Source: Pseudomonas koreensis
GTDB lineage: Bacteria; Pseudomonadota; Gammaproteobacteria; Pseudomonadales; Pseudomonadaceae
Reading direction: 5' to 3'
DNA: 64,000 bases
Assembly (NCBI RefSeq): GCF_012986595.1
Contig: NZ_JAAQYM010000001.1
Span: 1 to 64,000, forward strand
Below are positions 1-8,224 of the stretch, piece after piece (the first letter of the stretch is position 1; the number at the start of each line of letters is the position of its first letter). The notes beneath the pieces were generated by a model. It had not been told where the DNA came from and did no database searches. It saw nothing but the letters and a program-made list of their open reading frames with translations. The position numbers and the translations under genes were made by a program.

Positions 1-1299
1 GCCATCGCTGAGGGTCAGCAGTTCTTCGCCGGTGACCATCGACACCGGGCAGCCGTTGGTGCAGGTCAGTGGCGCGCAATCGGCGCTGGCGCCGTTGGGG
101 TTTTTCGCTTGATCGGGGGAGTCGTCGTGCTGCTCGTTTTTCTTCAGCGAGGCATTGCGCTTCGCGTCCCAGCGCAATTGCAGGCGACCCTTTTTCACCC
201 CGGCAGCAACGCCCCGCGCAGCGACGGTTTTGTAGCGATCGACGTATTCGATAAACGTGCTGACGATGCCAAACATCGCCTTTACCAAACGTTTAACGAG
301 CGCGAGCAATTGGGCTGCGCGGTCCGCCAGGCGCAGTGTCAGATAGGCCATCCCGGCACCGGCCCCCACGAACGTCAGGACGATGCCGATCAGCACGTCG
401 ATCAACAGTTGCACAATGATCATCGACGCCGCTTCTGCGGTTTTCCCGGCCAATTCGCTGGGTGGCAACATCTCCAGCCACAGGCTCGCGGTGCGCAGCA
501 GCAAACACAGCGCCGCCTCATCGCTGGCGAGCAGCTGCAGCTTCTCCATCACCTGTGGAGCGGTTTGCGCCAGCGCGATCAGATCATCCGCCGCACTTCC
601 CAAGCGTTCGGCAAACTTGCCGGGGTCCTGCAGAATCTCAGACAGCATGCCGACGCTGTCCCACACCCCCTCGATCGCCGCCCAACTCCCGGCGAGCAGG
701 CCGTTGCCCGCCGCCGTCGCCACCGACTGCGACCATTGCGGCTTGAAGCCTTGCCACTCGCTGCGCAGCCAGCCATCGAGCTCTCGCGTCAGCCCGCCGT
801 AAGCGGTAAACAGATCATCGATCTGCGCCGGGGTGACTTCACTGCGAACCTGTACCCGATAGAACTTGCCCGCTTCGCCAGTGAATGAGCTTTTACCCTG
901 GGCATCCAGCGTGACCGGGGTGATCTTTTCGCCATCCACCGCCACTACATCGACCACGATGTCGCCCAGTGGGATGTCGTACACCGACTCGAACTTGCTC
1001 TCGATCGCCATCACCCCGCCCTTCGGGCACTGGACGACGCTGGAGAAGAATTGGTTGTCGCTGCTGCTGACGCTTGTCACGCGATCGCCGAAGCGGATGA
1101 TCCGCTCCATGCCCATCAGCGAGGGCAGGTCTGCCGCGTGACTGACCTGGTCAGCCGTACGACTCAACCAGTGTTCAAGCTGCTGGCGATAGAGGCTGAG
1201 GGTGTCGGGGAAGCTGTCGAGTTCCTGCTCGATACGGCTGACGGCGTCCATCAGCGCACGCCACCGGGCGAGGTGGAATGAAAAATCGGGTCAAACATG
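1..1299 (-). CDS. RHS-type polymorphic toxin, N-terminal part (3' end beyond window)
   Basis: Open frame of 433 codons from ATG at 1299 that runs off the left edge without a stop. A GAGGGA ribosome site lies 7 nt upstream. The first 280 residues carry no motif I recognise. A hydrophobic, glycine-rich segment of about 35 residues (around 290-325) is probably membrane-inserting, followed by a basic stretch. Around residue 420 the sequence CPVSMVTGEELLTLSDG matches the conserved entry into the RHS repeat core of Pseudomonas RHS/Tse5-like proteins. In that family the N-terminal region is handled by a T6SS chaperone, the RHS repeats form a cocoon, and the C-terminus is a variable toxin. The cocoon, toxin and any immunity gene lie outside the window, so activity cannot be predicted. 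No PAAR motif and no adjacent eag chaperone is seen. RHS assignment is good; T6SS delivery is inference. Confidence 0.8.
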
Positions 1300-1434
1300 G
1301 GCGGTCCCTCGCGCAAGAATTAGGCGCGGGGACTTTGCGGGGGATCAATCAGGAAAGAAGTCAGGCGAGTAGGCGTTTGCTGTAGGACTAATCTGCAAAA
1401 GCCTCATTACTACGAAACGTATGGATTTAAACGC

Positions 1435-1468
1435 AAACGTGGCGCGAGGTTTCCCTCGCGCCACGTTT
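1435..1468 (-). terminator. hairpin downstream of the Sel1 gene
   Basis: A perfect 15-bp inverted repeat (AAACGTGGCGCGAGG and its complement) around a 4-nt loop lies 20 nt past the stop of the leftward Sel1 gene. The following T-rich tract is short (TTTGCGTTT), so it is a probable but not textbook rho-independent terminator. It separates the Sel1 cassette from the RHS gene. Confidence 0.65.
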
Positions 1469-1488
1469 ATTGGCCGACACAAATGGTT

Positions 1489-1896
1489 TTACTGCGTTGA
1501 ATCCCGTGCGCTCAACTCTATGAGTTTAAGCTCGGCCAACGGGTGGCCGGCTTTGGCGGCCAAGGTCCACCAGCGCGCCGCTTCTGCCGGATCCGGCGCC
1601 TTGCTCGCGGTGCCGGCCAGGCTGATCACACCGACCTGATAGGCCGCTTTGCCATCACCGGCGAGTGCCGCCAGACGCAACAACCGCACACCCTCTTCGC
1701 GCGCACCCAGGCCAACCCCGCGAAAGGTCAGGATGTGCCCGTAAAAGCTCTGCGCGCCGACGTCGCCAAGATTGGCCATGCGCGCGAATTGCCCTTCGAG
1801 CCAGCGCCAGCCTTTGGGCTGACGGACAAACCACGACCAGTGAAACAACCGGCGGGCCAGCCAGTAACTGACCTGCGCCTTGAGTCGTAAGAACAC
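1489..1896 (-). CDS. Sel1-repeat family protein
   Basis: 135 aa from a GTG start that directly follows the stop of the upstream gene, with GGAGG 6 nt before it. Residues about 40-125 contain Sel1-type helical repeats, seen as GAQSFYGHIL, GVRLLRLAALAGDGKAAYQVGV and AARWWTLAAKAGHPLAELKL. Such alpha-alpha solenoids act as protein-interaction scaffolds; no enzymatic motif is present and no signal peptide is obvious. It is last in a three-gene leftward cassette (XRE regulator, unknown protein, this gene) with overlapping or abutting ends, so the three are probably co-translated. Its specific role is unknown. Confidence 0.75.
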   Translation of the reverse strand: MFLRLKAQVSYWLARRLFHWSWFVRQPKGWRWLEGQFARMANLGDVGAQSFYGHILTFRGVGLGAREEGVRLLRLAALAGDGKAAYQVGVISLAGTASKAPDPAEAARWWTLAAKAGHPLAELKLIELSARDSTQ

Positions 1897-2268
1897 TCAG
1901 GCCTCCGCCGATTCCGGGTACTCGTATTCGAAGACCCTGACCACTTCCGACGCGTGCCAAGAAGCTGCCGCAACACCATCGGACGGCCCGGAAAAACGCC
2001 CCAGACGCTCGACGCATTCAAAAAAACCGGTGCGTGGCAGACGACTCGCGCCCTGGCTGATCACCAGCGAACTGCGCAACGGTTGTTCGGCCTTGGCGTC
2101 GAGTGCGGCCAAGTGCTCCAGGGCGGCGGTCAGGGTTTGCATCGCCGGTGTCGGCAGTTGCAAACGCTCGAGCAACGCCCGATAGGTCAGCAGATGGCGC
2201 TGCCGGCGCGCCTGGTCCAACTCCCCCAGCAATCCGTCCCAATGTTGACGACTGATGCGTACGCTCAC
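1897..2268 (-). CDS. uncharacterised 123-aa protein
   Basis: Starts at a GTG that overlaps the stop of the upstream XRE gene by 4 bases (GTGA), with AGGG about 7 nt upstream. The protein is soluble-looking and helical in its first half (ALLERLQLPTPAMQTLTAALEHLAALDA). The second half is rich in aromatic and acidic residues and ends EVVRVFEYEYPESAEA. No signal peptide, membrane span or recognised domain. The tight coupling with an XRE regulator and a Sel1 protein suggests a shared job, but I do not recognise the family. Confidence 0.65.
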   Translation of the reverse strand: MSVRISRQHWDGLLGELDQARRQRHLLTYRALLERLQLPTPAMQTLTAALEHLAALDAKAEQPLRSSLVISQGASRLPRTGFFECVERLGRFSGPSDGVAAASWHASEVVRVFEYEYPESAEA

Positions 2269-2606
2269 GATTCATCCCTCCAACCGGGCACCGTCAGTTC
2301 CCAAGCCAGGCTGCGGCGAATCGCGGCGTCAGGCTGACGCTCGCCACTTTCGATCATGGCCAGATAAGACGGGCTGATGCCTACCGTGCGGGCCAGCGCC
2401 TCAATGGCGATGCCCTTCCCTTCGCGCAAACTGCGTAATTGATCCAGACCTGGAAGAATCGGGTCCGGTGTTGCCGCGAGCGGCGCCGGGGCCTGCTGCG
2501 ACGGTGTTTCGTTGATGCCTGCTGCTTTCAGTAGAGCCTGATACTGAGCCCATGGCAGAACCGCGTATTCGGGCTCGCCATCGCGTGCAATTATCTGAAT
2601 ATCCAT
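2265..2606 (-). CDS. XRE-family helix-turn-helix regulator
   Basis: 113 aa starting at ATG 2606. A longer frame back to a GTG at 2630 exists but MDIQIIARDGEPEYAVLPW looks like the natural N-terminus. The first 35 residues resemble the short beta-strand antitoxin-like lead-in seen in some XRE proteins. Residues about 60-105 form an HTH_3 domain (LDQLRSLREGKGIAIEALA, then VGISPSYLAMIESGERQPD). It probably binds DNA and may regulate its own cassette. The layout resembles antitoxins or prophage-like repressors, but no partner toxin family is recognisable in the downstream genes. Confidence 0.75.
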   Translation of the reverse strand: MDIQIIARDGEPEYAVLPWAQYQALLKAAGINETPSQQAPAPLAATPDPILPGLDQLRSLREGKGIAIEALARTVGISPSYLAMIESGERQPDAAIRRSLAWELTVPGWRDES

Positions 2607-2719
2607 GACTACCCCGTAGGACAACAACACTTAGCGAGTCGGCACTTTTCCCTAGAAGTGTAATCCTAACAGCGGCTAAGGTCGCGGGGGGTATCTATCT
2701 GTAGGCGGGCAGGAATCAA

Positions 2720-3175
2720 TCAGGGCTTTTTCGGGCCCTGAAGCTGAAGCTGCTCAGGGGTATCGGGCAAGCGCTCGACCACCGCCAGTTTTTCCGGCTG
2801 CTGGCGGTTGCGCCATTGCCGGAAGGCGCTGAGTTCATCGTCGAGGGTTTTCATCACCCAGGCGAGGACGGCGATGTCATCCAGCATGCCGAACACCGGA
2901 ATGAAATCCGGGATCGCATCCACCGGGCTGAGGAAGTACATCAACCCCGCCACCACCGAAATCAATGCTTTCGGGCTGATGGCCCGGTACTCACCGCGCC
3001 AGTAAGCCAGGCACAACGCCTGAAGCAAACGCAGGTCATCCTTGAGCTTGCCCAGGCGATTGCCTTGCGCGGCGCCTTTGCTCGCGACGGCGAACAGCAG
3101 GGTCGGCAGGCGGCCACGGGCCAGCAAGCGTCCGGCCAAGGGTAGAAATCGGGCGAAATTCCACGGTGCTTTCAT
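2720..3175 (-). CDS. YkvA-family (DUF1232) membrane protein
   Basis: 151 aa. The diagnostic DUF1232 core is at about residues 75-110: YFLSPVDAIPDFIPVFGMLD followed by DIAVLAWVMK. This segment and the preceding ISVVAGLM are hydrophobic and probably membrane-associated. The N-terminus is basic, and the C-terminal 40 residues are polar and proline/glutamine-rich. The biochemical function of the family is unknown. The gene stands alone, and its upstream region carries a DnaA-box-like palindrome 20 nt before the start codon. Confidence 0.8.
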   Translation of the reverse strand: MKAPWNFARFLPLAGRLLARGRLPTLLFAVASKGAAQGNRLGKLKDDLRLLQALCLAYWRGEYRAISPKALISVVAGLMYFLSPVDAIPDFIPVFGMLDDIAVLAWVMKTLDDELSAFRQWRNRQQPEKLAVVERLPDTPEQLQLQGPKKP

Positions 3176-3194
3176 CTATTTCTCCCGTTGAAAT

Positions 3195-3326
3195 GTTATC
3201 CACACAAATTGTGGATAACCTTGTGAACAGAGCTGCATTTCAGCGCTGAGAGCCCCGTTTTATAAGGGCTGCGCTCAGATCGGGCGTTTTTTACTCACAT
3301 AAAAAACCCCAATATTTCATTGACTT
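3195..3326. repeat. copy A of a dispersed intergenic element with DnaA-box-like hairpin
   Basis: Starts with the inverted repeat GTTATCCACA-N5-TGTGGATAAC (3195-3219), i.e. two facing sequences matching the DnaA-box consensus TTATCCACA. It ends with an A/T-rich tract and CATTGACTT (3318-3326), 99 nt from the hairpin. The same order and spacing recurs at 22095-22224. Function unknown; it lies upstream of the leftward ykvA-like gene. Confidence 0.6.
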
Positions 3327-3419
3327 GGCGGCTCAGGGCGTCTAGCGCTGGCGGCCTCAATGTCTAGGACTGCGAAGAGCGGCATCCGTTCGCTCTGTTT
3401 ACCTTTGCCACCTTCCAGA

Positions 3420-3457
3420 TGCAACAACGCCCCGCATAAAGCGAGGCGTTGTTGGCG
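3420..3457 (-). terminator. hairpin downstream of the FKBP gene
   Basis: A long inverted repeat (CAACAACGCC..GC and its near-complement around a 5-nt ATAAA loop, one mismatch) lies about 20 nt beyond the FKBP stop codon. It lacks a strong T-run on the leftward side, so it may be an mRNA-stabilising hairpin rather than a strong terminator. Confidence 0.5.
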
Positions 3458-3477
3458 AAGCCGTTGCCGATGCCGTA

Positions 3478-4197
3478 TTACTTGGCGGCGGCAGCGTCTT
3501 CTTTGCTCGGATCCTTGATGGCCAGCAGTTCCAGGTCGAAGACCAGAACCGAGTTGGCCGGGATTGCCGGGCTTGGCGATTGCGCGCCGTAAGCCAGATC
3601 GCTAGGGATGTACAGTTTGTACTTCTCGCCAACGTGCATCAGTTGCAGACCTTCAACCCAACCCGGGATCACGCCGCTGACAGGCAGATCGATCGGGCTG
3701 CCGCGCTCGACGGAGCTGTCGAATACGGTGCCGTTGGTCAGCTTGCCGGTGTAGTGAACGGTCACGACATCGGTAGGCTTAGGCTGTGGGCCGTCGGCTT
3801 TCTTGATCACTTCGTACTGCAGACCGGATGCAGTGGTGGTCACGCCTGCCTTCTTGCCGTTTTCTTCGAGGAATTTCTTGCCGGCGGCTGCCGACTCTTC
3901 GCTCATCTTGGCCATGCGCTCTTCAGCACGCTTTTGCAGCGCAGCGAAGGCTTCGACCAGTTCTTCGTCTTTCAGCTTCTGTTCTTTCTTGCCAACGGCA
4001 TCTTCGATGCCCTGGGCTACCGCTTTGGAGTCCAGATCATCCATGCCTTCCTGAGCAAGGCTCTTGCCCATGTTCAGGCCGATACCGTAGGAAGCTTTTT
4101 GCGCCGGGGTTTTCAGCTCTACGCTGGTCTGCGAATCACAACCCGCGAGGACCAGGCTAACCAGGGCTACCGCCGCCGCCAACCGATGCTGTTTCAT
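3478..4197 (-). CDS. FKBP-type peptidyl-prolyl isomerase lipoprotein (Mip/FklB-like)
   Basis: 239 aa from ATG 4197, preceded by GGAAA. A lipoprotein signal peptide ends in the lipobox LVLAGC with Cys20 as the lipidation site, so it should be membrane-anchored and face the periplasm. Residues about 25-110 are the helical dimerisation region typical of Mip/FkpA proteins (ASYGIGLNMGKSLAQEG, KFLEENGKKAGV). Residues about 125-230 are the FKBP catalytic domain (VTVHYTGKLTNGTVFDSS, then IPGWVEGLQLM, YIPSDLAYG, LVFDLELL). It catalyses proline cis-trans isomerisation during folding of exported proteins. It is monocistronic, with a hairpin downstream. The assignment is firm; fklB or fkpA naming is not settled. 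Confidence 0.93.
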   Translation of the reverse strand: MKQHRLAAAVALVSLVLAGCDSQTSVELKTPAQKASYGIGLNMGKSLAQEGMDDLDSKAVAQGIEDAVGKKEQKLKDEELVEAFAALQKRAEERMAKMSEESAAAGKKFLEENGKKAGVTTTASGLQYEVIKKADGPQPKPTDVVTVHYTGKLTNGTVFDSSVERGSPIDLPVSGVIPGWVEGLQLMHVGEKYKLYIPSDLAYGAQSPSPAIPANSVLVFDLELLAIKDPSKEDAAAAK

Positions 4198-4458
4198 GCT
4201 ATTTCCTTGTTCATGCGCCGAAAGGGCAATCGAGTAAAGCCGCGAGCTTATCAGGCCGCCACGACCAATGGCTACCGGCATGAGAGCAGGAAACGTCCGA
4301 TAAGTTCAGGGATTAAAACGCATTCGAGAAAAGCGACGATGAAGCTTCTGTCATCTTGACCTGACAAGAGCTGGCGAGACTTCCTACGACAGTTGGCGTA
4401 ATGGCCACTTGCTACACCTGCAACAGCTGAGGCATAACAGCGCAATAACTCGACAAGG

Positions 4459-6276
4459 ATGTTTATCTTGCGCCTCTTATTCCGTGTGCTGACCCTGATC
4501 ATCGTGCTGCTCGGCCTGGCCCTCGCTGTGGTGCTGTACTACGTCGCCAACCCGAAACTGCCGCTCTACACCCCCGCCGAGCAGGTGCATTACCTGAATC
4601 AGTGGAGTGAGCAAGCACGCCAGACTTACTACTTCACTCCTCAGGGTACGCAGGTCAAAGGCCTGCGTTATGAATGGTTCGAGGCGCTGGAGCTGCCCTT
4701 CTCGCAGCAGCGTTTCGCGTCCCCGGAATACCTCGCACGCTTCGGTTTTCTGGTCGATCCGCAACAACAAGCCACCGCGAACAATCCCGGCAACCTGCCA
4801 GTCGGCTTCGCCCGCCATCAGAATTCCGGCGGCACCGAGCAATTTCTCGATATCACCTGCGCGGCTTGCCACACCGGCGAACTGCGCTTCAACGGCCAGG
4901 CCGTGCGGATTGACGGGGGTTCGGCGCAACATGTGCTGCCTTCCAGCGTTCCTACACTGCGCGGTGGCAGCTTCGGACAGGCATTGGTCGCAAGTCTGGT
5001 CGCGACTTACTACAACCCGTGGAAATTCGAGCGCTTCGCCCGACAGGTCCTGGGCAATGACTACGAGGCGCGCCACGACCAGCTGCGCAAGGATTTCAAG
5101 GCTTCACTGAACACTTTCGTGAAAGTCGCCTGGAACGACACCCACCGCGGCCTCTACCCGACCGAAGAAGGCCCGGGACGCACCGATGCGTTCGGGCGTA
5201 TCGCCAACGCCACTTTCGGCGACGCGATCTCCCCCGCCAACTACCGCGTGGCCAACGCCCCGGTGGACTACCCGCAACTGTGGGACATGTGGACCTTTGA
5301 CTGGGTGCAGTGGAACGGCTCGGCGCAGCAGCCGATGGCGCGCAACATTGGTGAGGCGCTGGGCGTTGGCGCAACGTTGAATTTCTTCGACAGCAACGGT
5401 CAGCCACTGCAAGGCGATGCCCGTTATCCGTCCAGTGTGCGCGTGCGCGATCTGCACACAATCGAAGAGACCCTGCAGCGCCTGCAACCGCCCGCCTGGC
5501 CAGAAGATGTGCTGGGCGCTGTCGACAAACCGCTGGCCGCCAAAGGCCGCGCACTGTTTACCGAGCACTGCGCTGGTTGCCACGTGCCGCGCAAGACTCA
5601 AGAAGGCGAGCGCTGGGTGCAGCATTTGCAAATGCTGCCGGTGGACGTGATCGGCACCGATCCGAACGCCGCGACCAACATTGCCACCCACCGTTTCGAC
5701 CTGACACCGCTGCAATGGAATCTGAAAGAGCTTGAGCAAATGGACGTGAAGCTGCATCCGACGCCCAAGGAGCCGCTGGATCTGAGCCAGTTGTCGGTAG
5801 CAAAGGGTTTGGCTTATGTCACCGCCTTCGTTGAAAACCGCGCTTATCGCGAAGCCGGGATCACTGCGCAGGAAAAAACCCAGTTCGACGGCTTCGGCCT
5901 GCCCATCGGCGTGCGTGAAAAACTCGCCTACAAGGCCAGGCCACTGGCCGGTGTATGGGCCACGGCACCATTTCTGCACAACGGTTCGGTGCCGAGCATT
6001 TATCAGTTGTTGTCGCCGCAGGATGAACGCGCCACGACGTTCTATAAGGGCTCGTTCGAGTACGACCCGCGCCATCTGGGTTATCGCACCGAGGCCTTTA
6101 CCAATGGCTTCCTGTTCGACACGCGGATCTCCGGTAACCACAACAGCGGCCACGAATTCCGCGCTGGCGAACGTGGCAATGGCGTCATCGGCCGCCTGTT
6201 GCAACCGGAAGAACGCTGGGCATTGCTGGAGTATCTGAAAGTTCTCGGCGGGCCGTTGGAGGCGCAATTGCCATGA
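4459..6276 (+). CDS. membrane-anchored di-haem cytochrome c, RoxA/cytochrome c peroxidase-like
   Basis: 605 aa. An N-terminal hydrophobic helix (about residues 1-28) anchors or exports the protein. Two haem c sites are visible: CAACH at 134-138 and CAGCH at 371-375. Family-like features include PTLRGGSFGQALVASL and PLAGVWATAPFLHNGSVPS, the latter typical of the di-haem peroxidase/RoxA superfamily. Members range from H2O2 peroxidases to rubber oxygenases (RoxA); the substrate here cannot be read from sequence. The next gene, a catalase-like protein, overlaps it by 4 bases, so the pair is translationally coupled and probably works on peroxide or oxidised substrates in the periplasm. Confidence 0.8.
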   Translation: MFILRLLFRVLTLIIVLLGLALAVVLYYVANPKLPLYTPAEQVHYLNQWSEQARQTYYFTPQGTQVKGLRYEWFEALELPFSQQRFASPEYLARFGFLVDPQQQATANNPGNLPVGFARHQNSGGTEQFLDITCAACHTGELRFNGQAVRIDGGSAQHVLPSSVPTLRGGSFGQALVASLVATYYNPWKFERFARQVLGNDYEARHDQLRKDFKASLNTFVKVAWNDTHRGLYPTEEGPGRTDAFGRIANATFGDAISPANYRVANAPVDYPQLWDMWTFDWVQWNGSAQQPMARNIGEALGVGATLNFFDSNGQPLQGDARYPSSVRVRDLHTIEETLQRLQPPAWPEDVLGAVDKPLAAKGRALFTEHCAGCHVPRKTQEGERWVQHLQMLPVDVIGTDPNAATNIATHRFDLTPLQWNLKELEQMDVKLHPTPKEPLDLSQLSVAKGLAYVTAFVENRAYREAGITAQEKTQFDGFGLPIGVREKLAYKARPLAGVWATAPFLHNGSVPSIYQLLSPQDERATTFYKGSFEYDPRHLGYRTEAFTNGFLFDTRISGNHNSGHEFRAGERGNGVIGRLLQPEERWALLEYLKVLGGPLEAQLP

Positions 6277-7442
6277 TGATCAATGCCTACAAAAGACCCT
6301 CCGTACTCGCCCGTATCTGGCTGTGGCTGGGCCGACTGATCGGCAAAATCCTGTTGGCAATACTGATTATCGGCCTGCTTGGCTGGGCCATCGCCAGCGC
6401 AGCATTCGCCTGGCAACACCGCGGCCCGGTGTCGGCACAGGAGCAGATTCCCGCCGGGGAAGCGGCCATGACCCAGGACGTGATCCAGACCGCCGTGCGC
6501 ATCGTCGATCAACACCGCGAAGCCACGCGCTACCTGCGTGACGCGCACGCCAAGGCGCATGGTTGCGTGAAGGCTGAAGTGACGGTGTTGCCGGAACTGA
6601 CGCCTTTGTTGCGTCAAGGCGTCTTCAGCGAGCCGGGCAAAACCTGGCAGGCGATGATTCGGCTATCCAATGGCAATGCCTATCCGCAGTTCGACAGCAT
6701 CCGCGATGCCCGGGGTATGGCGATCAAACTGTTCGATGTTCCCGGCAAAGCGTTACTCGGCGAGCGTCAGGCACAGCGCGAGCAAGACTTCGTGATGTTC
6801 AGTCATCCGAATTTCTTTGTCAGCGATGTCGCCGAGTATCGTCAGAATGTGGCGGCGCAGGCTGACGGCAAAAAGATCGGGGCGTTTTTCCCCGGATGGG
6901 ATCCGCGCACCTGGCAGATCCGCCACCTGTTCATCGCCCTCGCCACCCTGTCACCGCCACCAGACAGTCCGACCGGCGCCACCTACTTTTCGGTATCGCC
7001 GTACAAGTTCGGCGAGGCCAATGCGAAGTTTCGAGTCGCGCCGGATCCGGATAACTGCCCGGCGTACACCCTGCCCCCACAAAATCACGACCTGCCGAAC
7101 TTCCTGCGCAGCGCGTTGAACCAGCAACTGTCGACGGATCGGGTGCCTGCGTGTTTCGTGTTGCAGATCCAACGCCAGGACGCGAACACGTACATGCCGA
7201 TCGAGGACACCAGCATCGAGTGGCGCGAGCAGGATTCACCGTTCGAAACCGTGGCGCGGATCACCGTGCCCGCGCAGGACTTCGACACGCCGGCGCTGAA
7301 TCTGGCGTGCGACAACCTGTCGTTCAATCCGTGGTTTGGTATCGAGGCGCATCGGCCGATTGGCGGCATTAACCGCTTGCGCAAAGCGGTGTATGAGGCG
7401 GTGAGTGATTATCGGCACAGTCAGAACGCCACGTCACAATAA
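6273..7442 (+). CDS. membrane-anchored catalase-family haem protein
   Basis: 389 aa, beginning inside the end of the di-haem cytochrome gene (ATGA overlap). A transmembrane helix at about residues 22-47 (ILLAILIIGLLGWAIASAAF) is followed by a catalase-like domain. HAKAHG at 92-97 fits the distal-histidine motif HAKG of catalases, and RLSNGNAYPQFDSIRDARGM fits the following strand region. Tyr374 in RKAVYEA near the C-terminus is a possible proximal haem ligand. It is much shorter than canonical catalases (about 480 aa), as in SrpA-like minimal catalases that act more as organic peroxidases. Co-encoding with a di-haem protein suggests an envelope peroxide-handling unit (inference). Confidence 0.8.
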   Translation: MMINAYKRPSVLARIWLWLGRLIGKILLAILIIGLLGWAIASAAFAWQHRGPVSAQEQIPAGEAAMTQDVIQTAVRIVDQHREATRYLRDAHAKAHGCVKAEVTVLPELTPLLRQGVFSEPGKTWQAMIRLSNGNAYPQFDSIRDARGMAIKLFDVPGKALLGERQAQREQDFVMFSHPNFFVSDVAEYRQNVAAQADGKKIGAFFPGWDPRTWQIRHLFIALATLSPPPDSPTGATYFSVSPYKFGEANAKFRVAPDPDNCPAYTLPPQNHDLPNFLRSALNQQLSTDRVPACFVLQIQRQDANTYMPIEDTSIEWREQDSPFETVARITVPAQDFDTPALNLACDNLSFNPWFGIEAHRPIGGINRLRKAVYEAVSDYRHSQNATSQ

Positions 7443-7451
7443 TCGCAAGGC

Positions 7452-7562
7452 CCTGTGGCGAGGGAGCTTGCTCCCGCCGGGTCGCGAAGCGACCCCCAGC
7501 TTTTTATCCGAAAAAACGTGGCCTGCTGCGCAGTCCAGCGGGAGCAAGCTCCCTCGCCACAA
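7452..7562. repeat. REP pair (GGCGAGGGAGCTTGCTCCC type)
   Basis: Two inverted copies of a palindromic unit containing GCGAGGGAGCTTGCTCCCGC flank about 60 nt, a Pseudomonas REP doublet located just after the catalase-like gene. Confidence 0.75.
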
Positions 7563-7595
7563 AGGCAATGCAGAAATGGCCAAATCCCGAACAGC

Positions 7596-7622
7596 AAAAA
7601 GCCCGCACTAGGCGGGCTTTCT
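7596..7622 (-). terminator. terminator after tRNA-Asp copy 1
   Basis: Read leftward: AAAGCCCGCC-TAGT-GCGGGCTTTTT, a GC-rich stem followed by a T-run, about 40 nt past the tRNA-Asp 3' end. Confidence 0.85.
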
Positions 7623-7661
7623 GTGGTGACCTGGCGTTCAGTGGGTCCAGGTGACCGAATA

Positions 7662-7738
7662 TGGCGCAGCGGACGGGACTCGAACCCGCGACCCCCGGCG
7701 TGACAGGCCGGTATTCTAACCGACTGAACTACCGCTGC
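7662..7738 (-). tRNA. tRNA-Asp (anticodon GTC), copy 1
   Basis: 77-nt cloverleaf. Acceptor GCAGCGG pairs with CCGCTGC, anticodon loop CTGTCAC sits between CCGGC/GCCGG arms, T arm is GGTTCGAGTCC, and CCA is encoded. Identical in sequence to the copy at 8033-8109. It is co-transcribed leftward after tRNA-Val at 7758-7833. Confidence 0.97.
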
Positions 7739-7757
7739 GCGAAACGCTTGAAACGAA

Positions 7758-7833
7758 TGGTGGGTGATGACGGGATCGAACCGCCGACATTCTGCTTGTA
7801 AGGCAGACGCTCTCCCAGCTGAGCTAATCACCC
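7758..7833 (-). tRNA. tRNA-Val (anticodon TAC), copy 1
   Basis: 76-nt cloverleaf. Acceptor is GGGTGAT, anticodon loop CTTACAA has stem TCTGC/GCAGA, T loop is GTTCGATCC, and ACCA is encoded. Upstream on the leftward strand a GCATAAT -10-like box precedes a GC-rich discriminator, but no good -35 box is visible. Confidence 0.97.
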
Positions 7834-7967
7834 TTCGCTTCGTTACGGGGCGCATTATGCCACAAGTTTTCGTAATGTGTTGATTTAATTGAAGTTTTTT
7901 TCAAAAAAATCCGAAAACCGGTGAAACGACACAACCCCGATGGAACAAGGTACAAACTTGAGACAGA

Positions 7968-7995
7968 AAAAAACCCGCTTCAGCGGGTTTTTCCG
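7968..7995 (-). terminator. terminator after tRNA-Asp copy 2
   Basis: Leftward reading AAAAACCCGCTGAAGCGGG followed by seven T residues. It closes the second tRNA unit and separates it from the first. Confidence 0.85.
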
Positions 7996-8032
7996 TGGTG
8001 ACCTGGCGTTCAGTGGTCCAGGTTACCGAATA

Positions 8033-8109
8033 TGGCGCAGCGGACGGGACTCGAACCCGCGACCCCCGGCGTGACAGGCCGGTATTCTAACCGACTGAAC
8101 TACCGCTGC
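8033..8109 (-). tRNA. tRNA-Asp (anticodon GTC), copy 2
   Basis: Identical 77-nt tRNA to copy 1, with encoded CCA. It lies 20 nt after tRNA-Val copy 2 in the same leftward transcript. Confidence 0.97.
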
Positions 8110-8128
8110 GCTAAACACTTGAAACGAA

Positions 8129-8204
8129 TGGTGGGTGATGACGGGATCGAACCGCCGACATTCTGCTTGTAAGGCAGACGCTCTCCCAGCTGAGCTAATC
8201 ACCC
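8129..8204 (-). tRNA. tRNA-Val (anticodon TAC), copy 2
   Basis: Identical 76-nt tRNA to copy 1, first in its unit, and directly downstream of a strong promoter. Confidence 0.97.
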
Positions 8205-8224
8205 TTCGCTTCGGTGTGGCGCGC

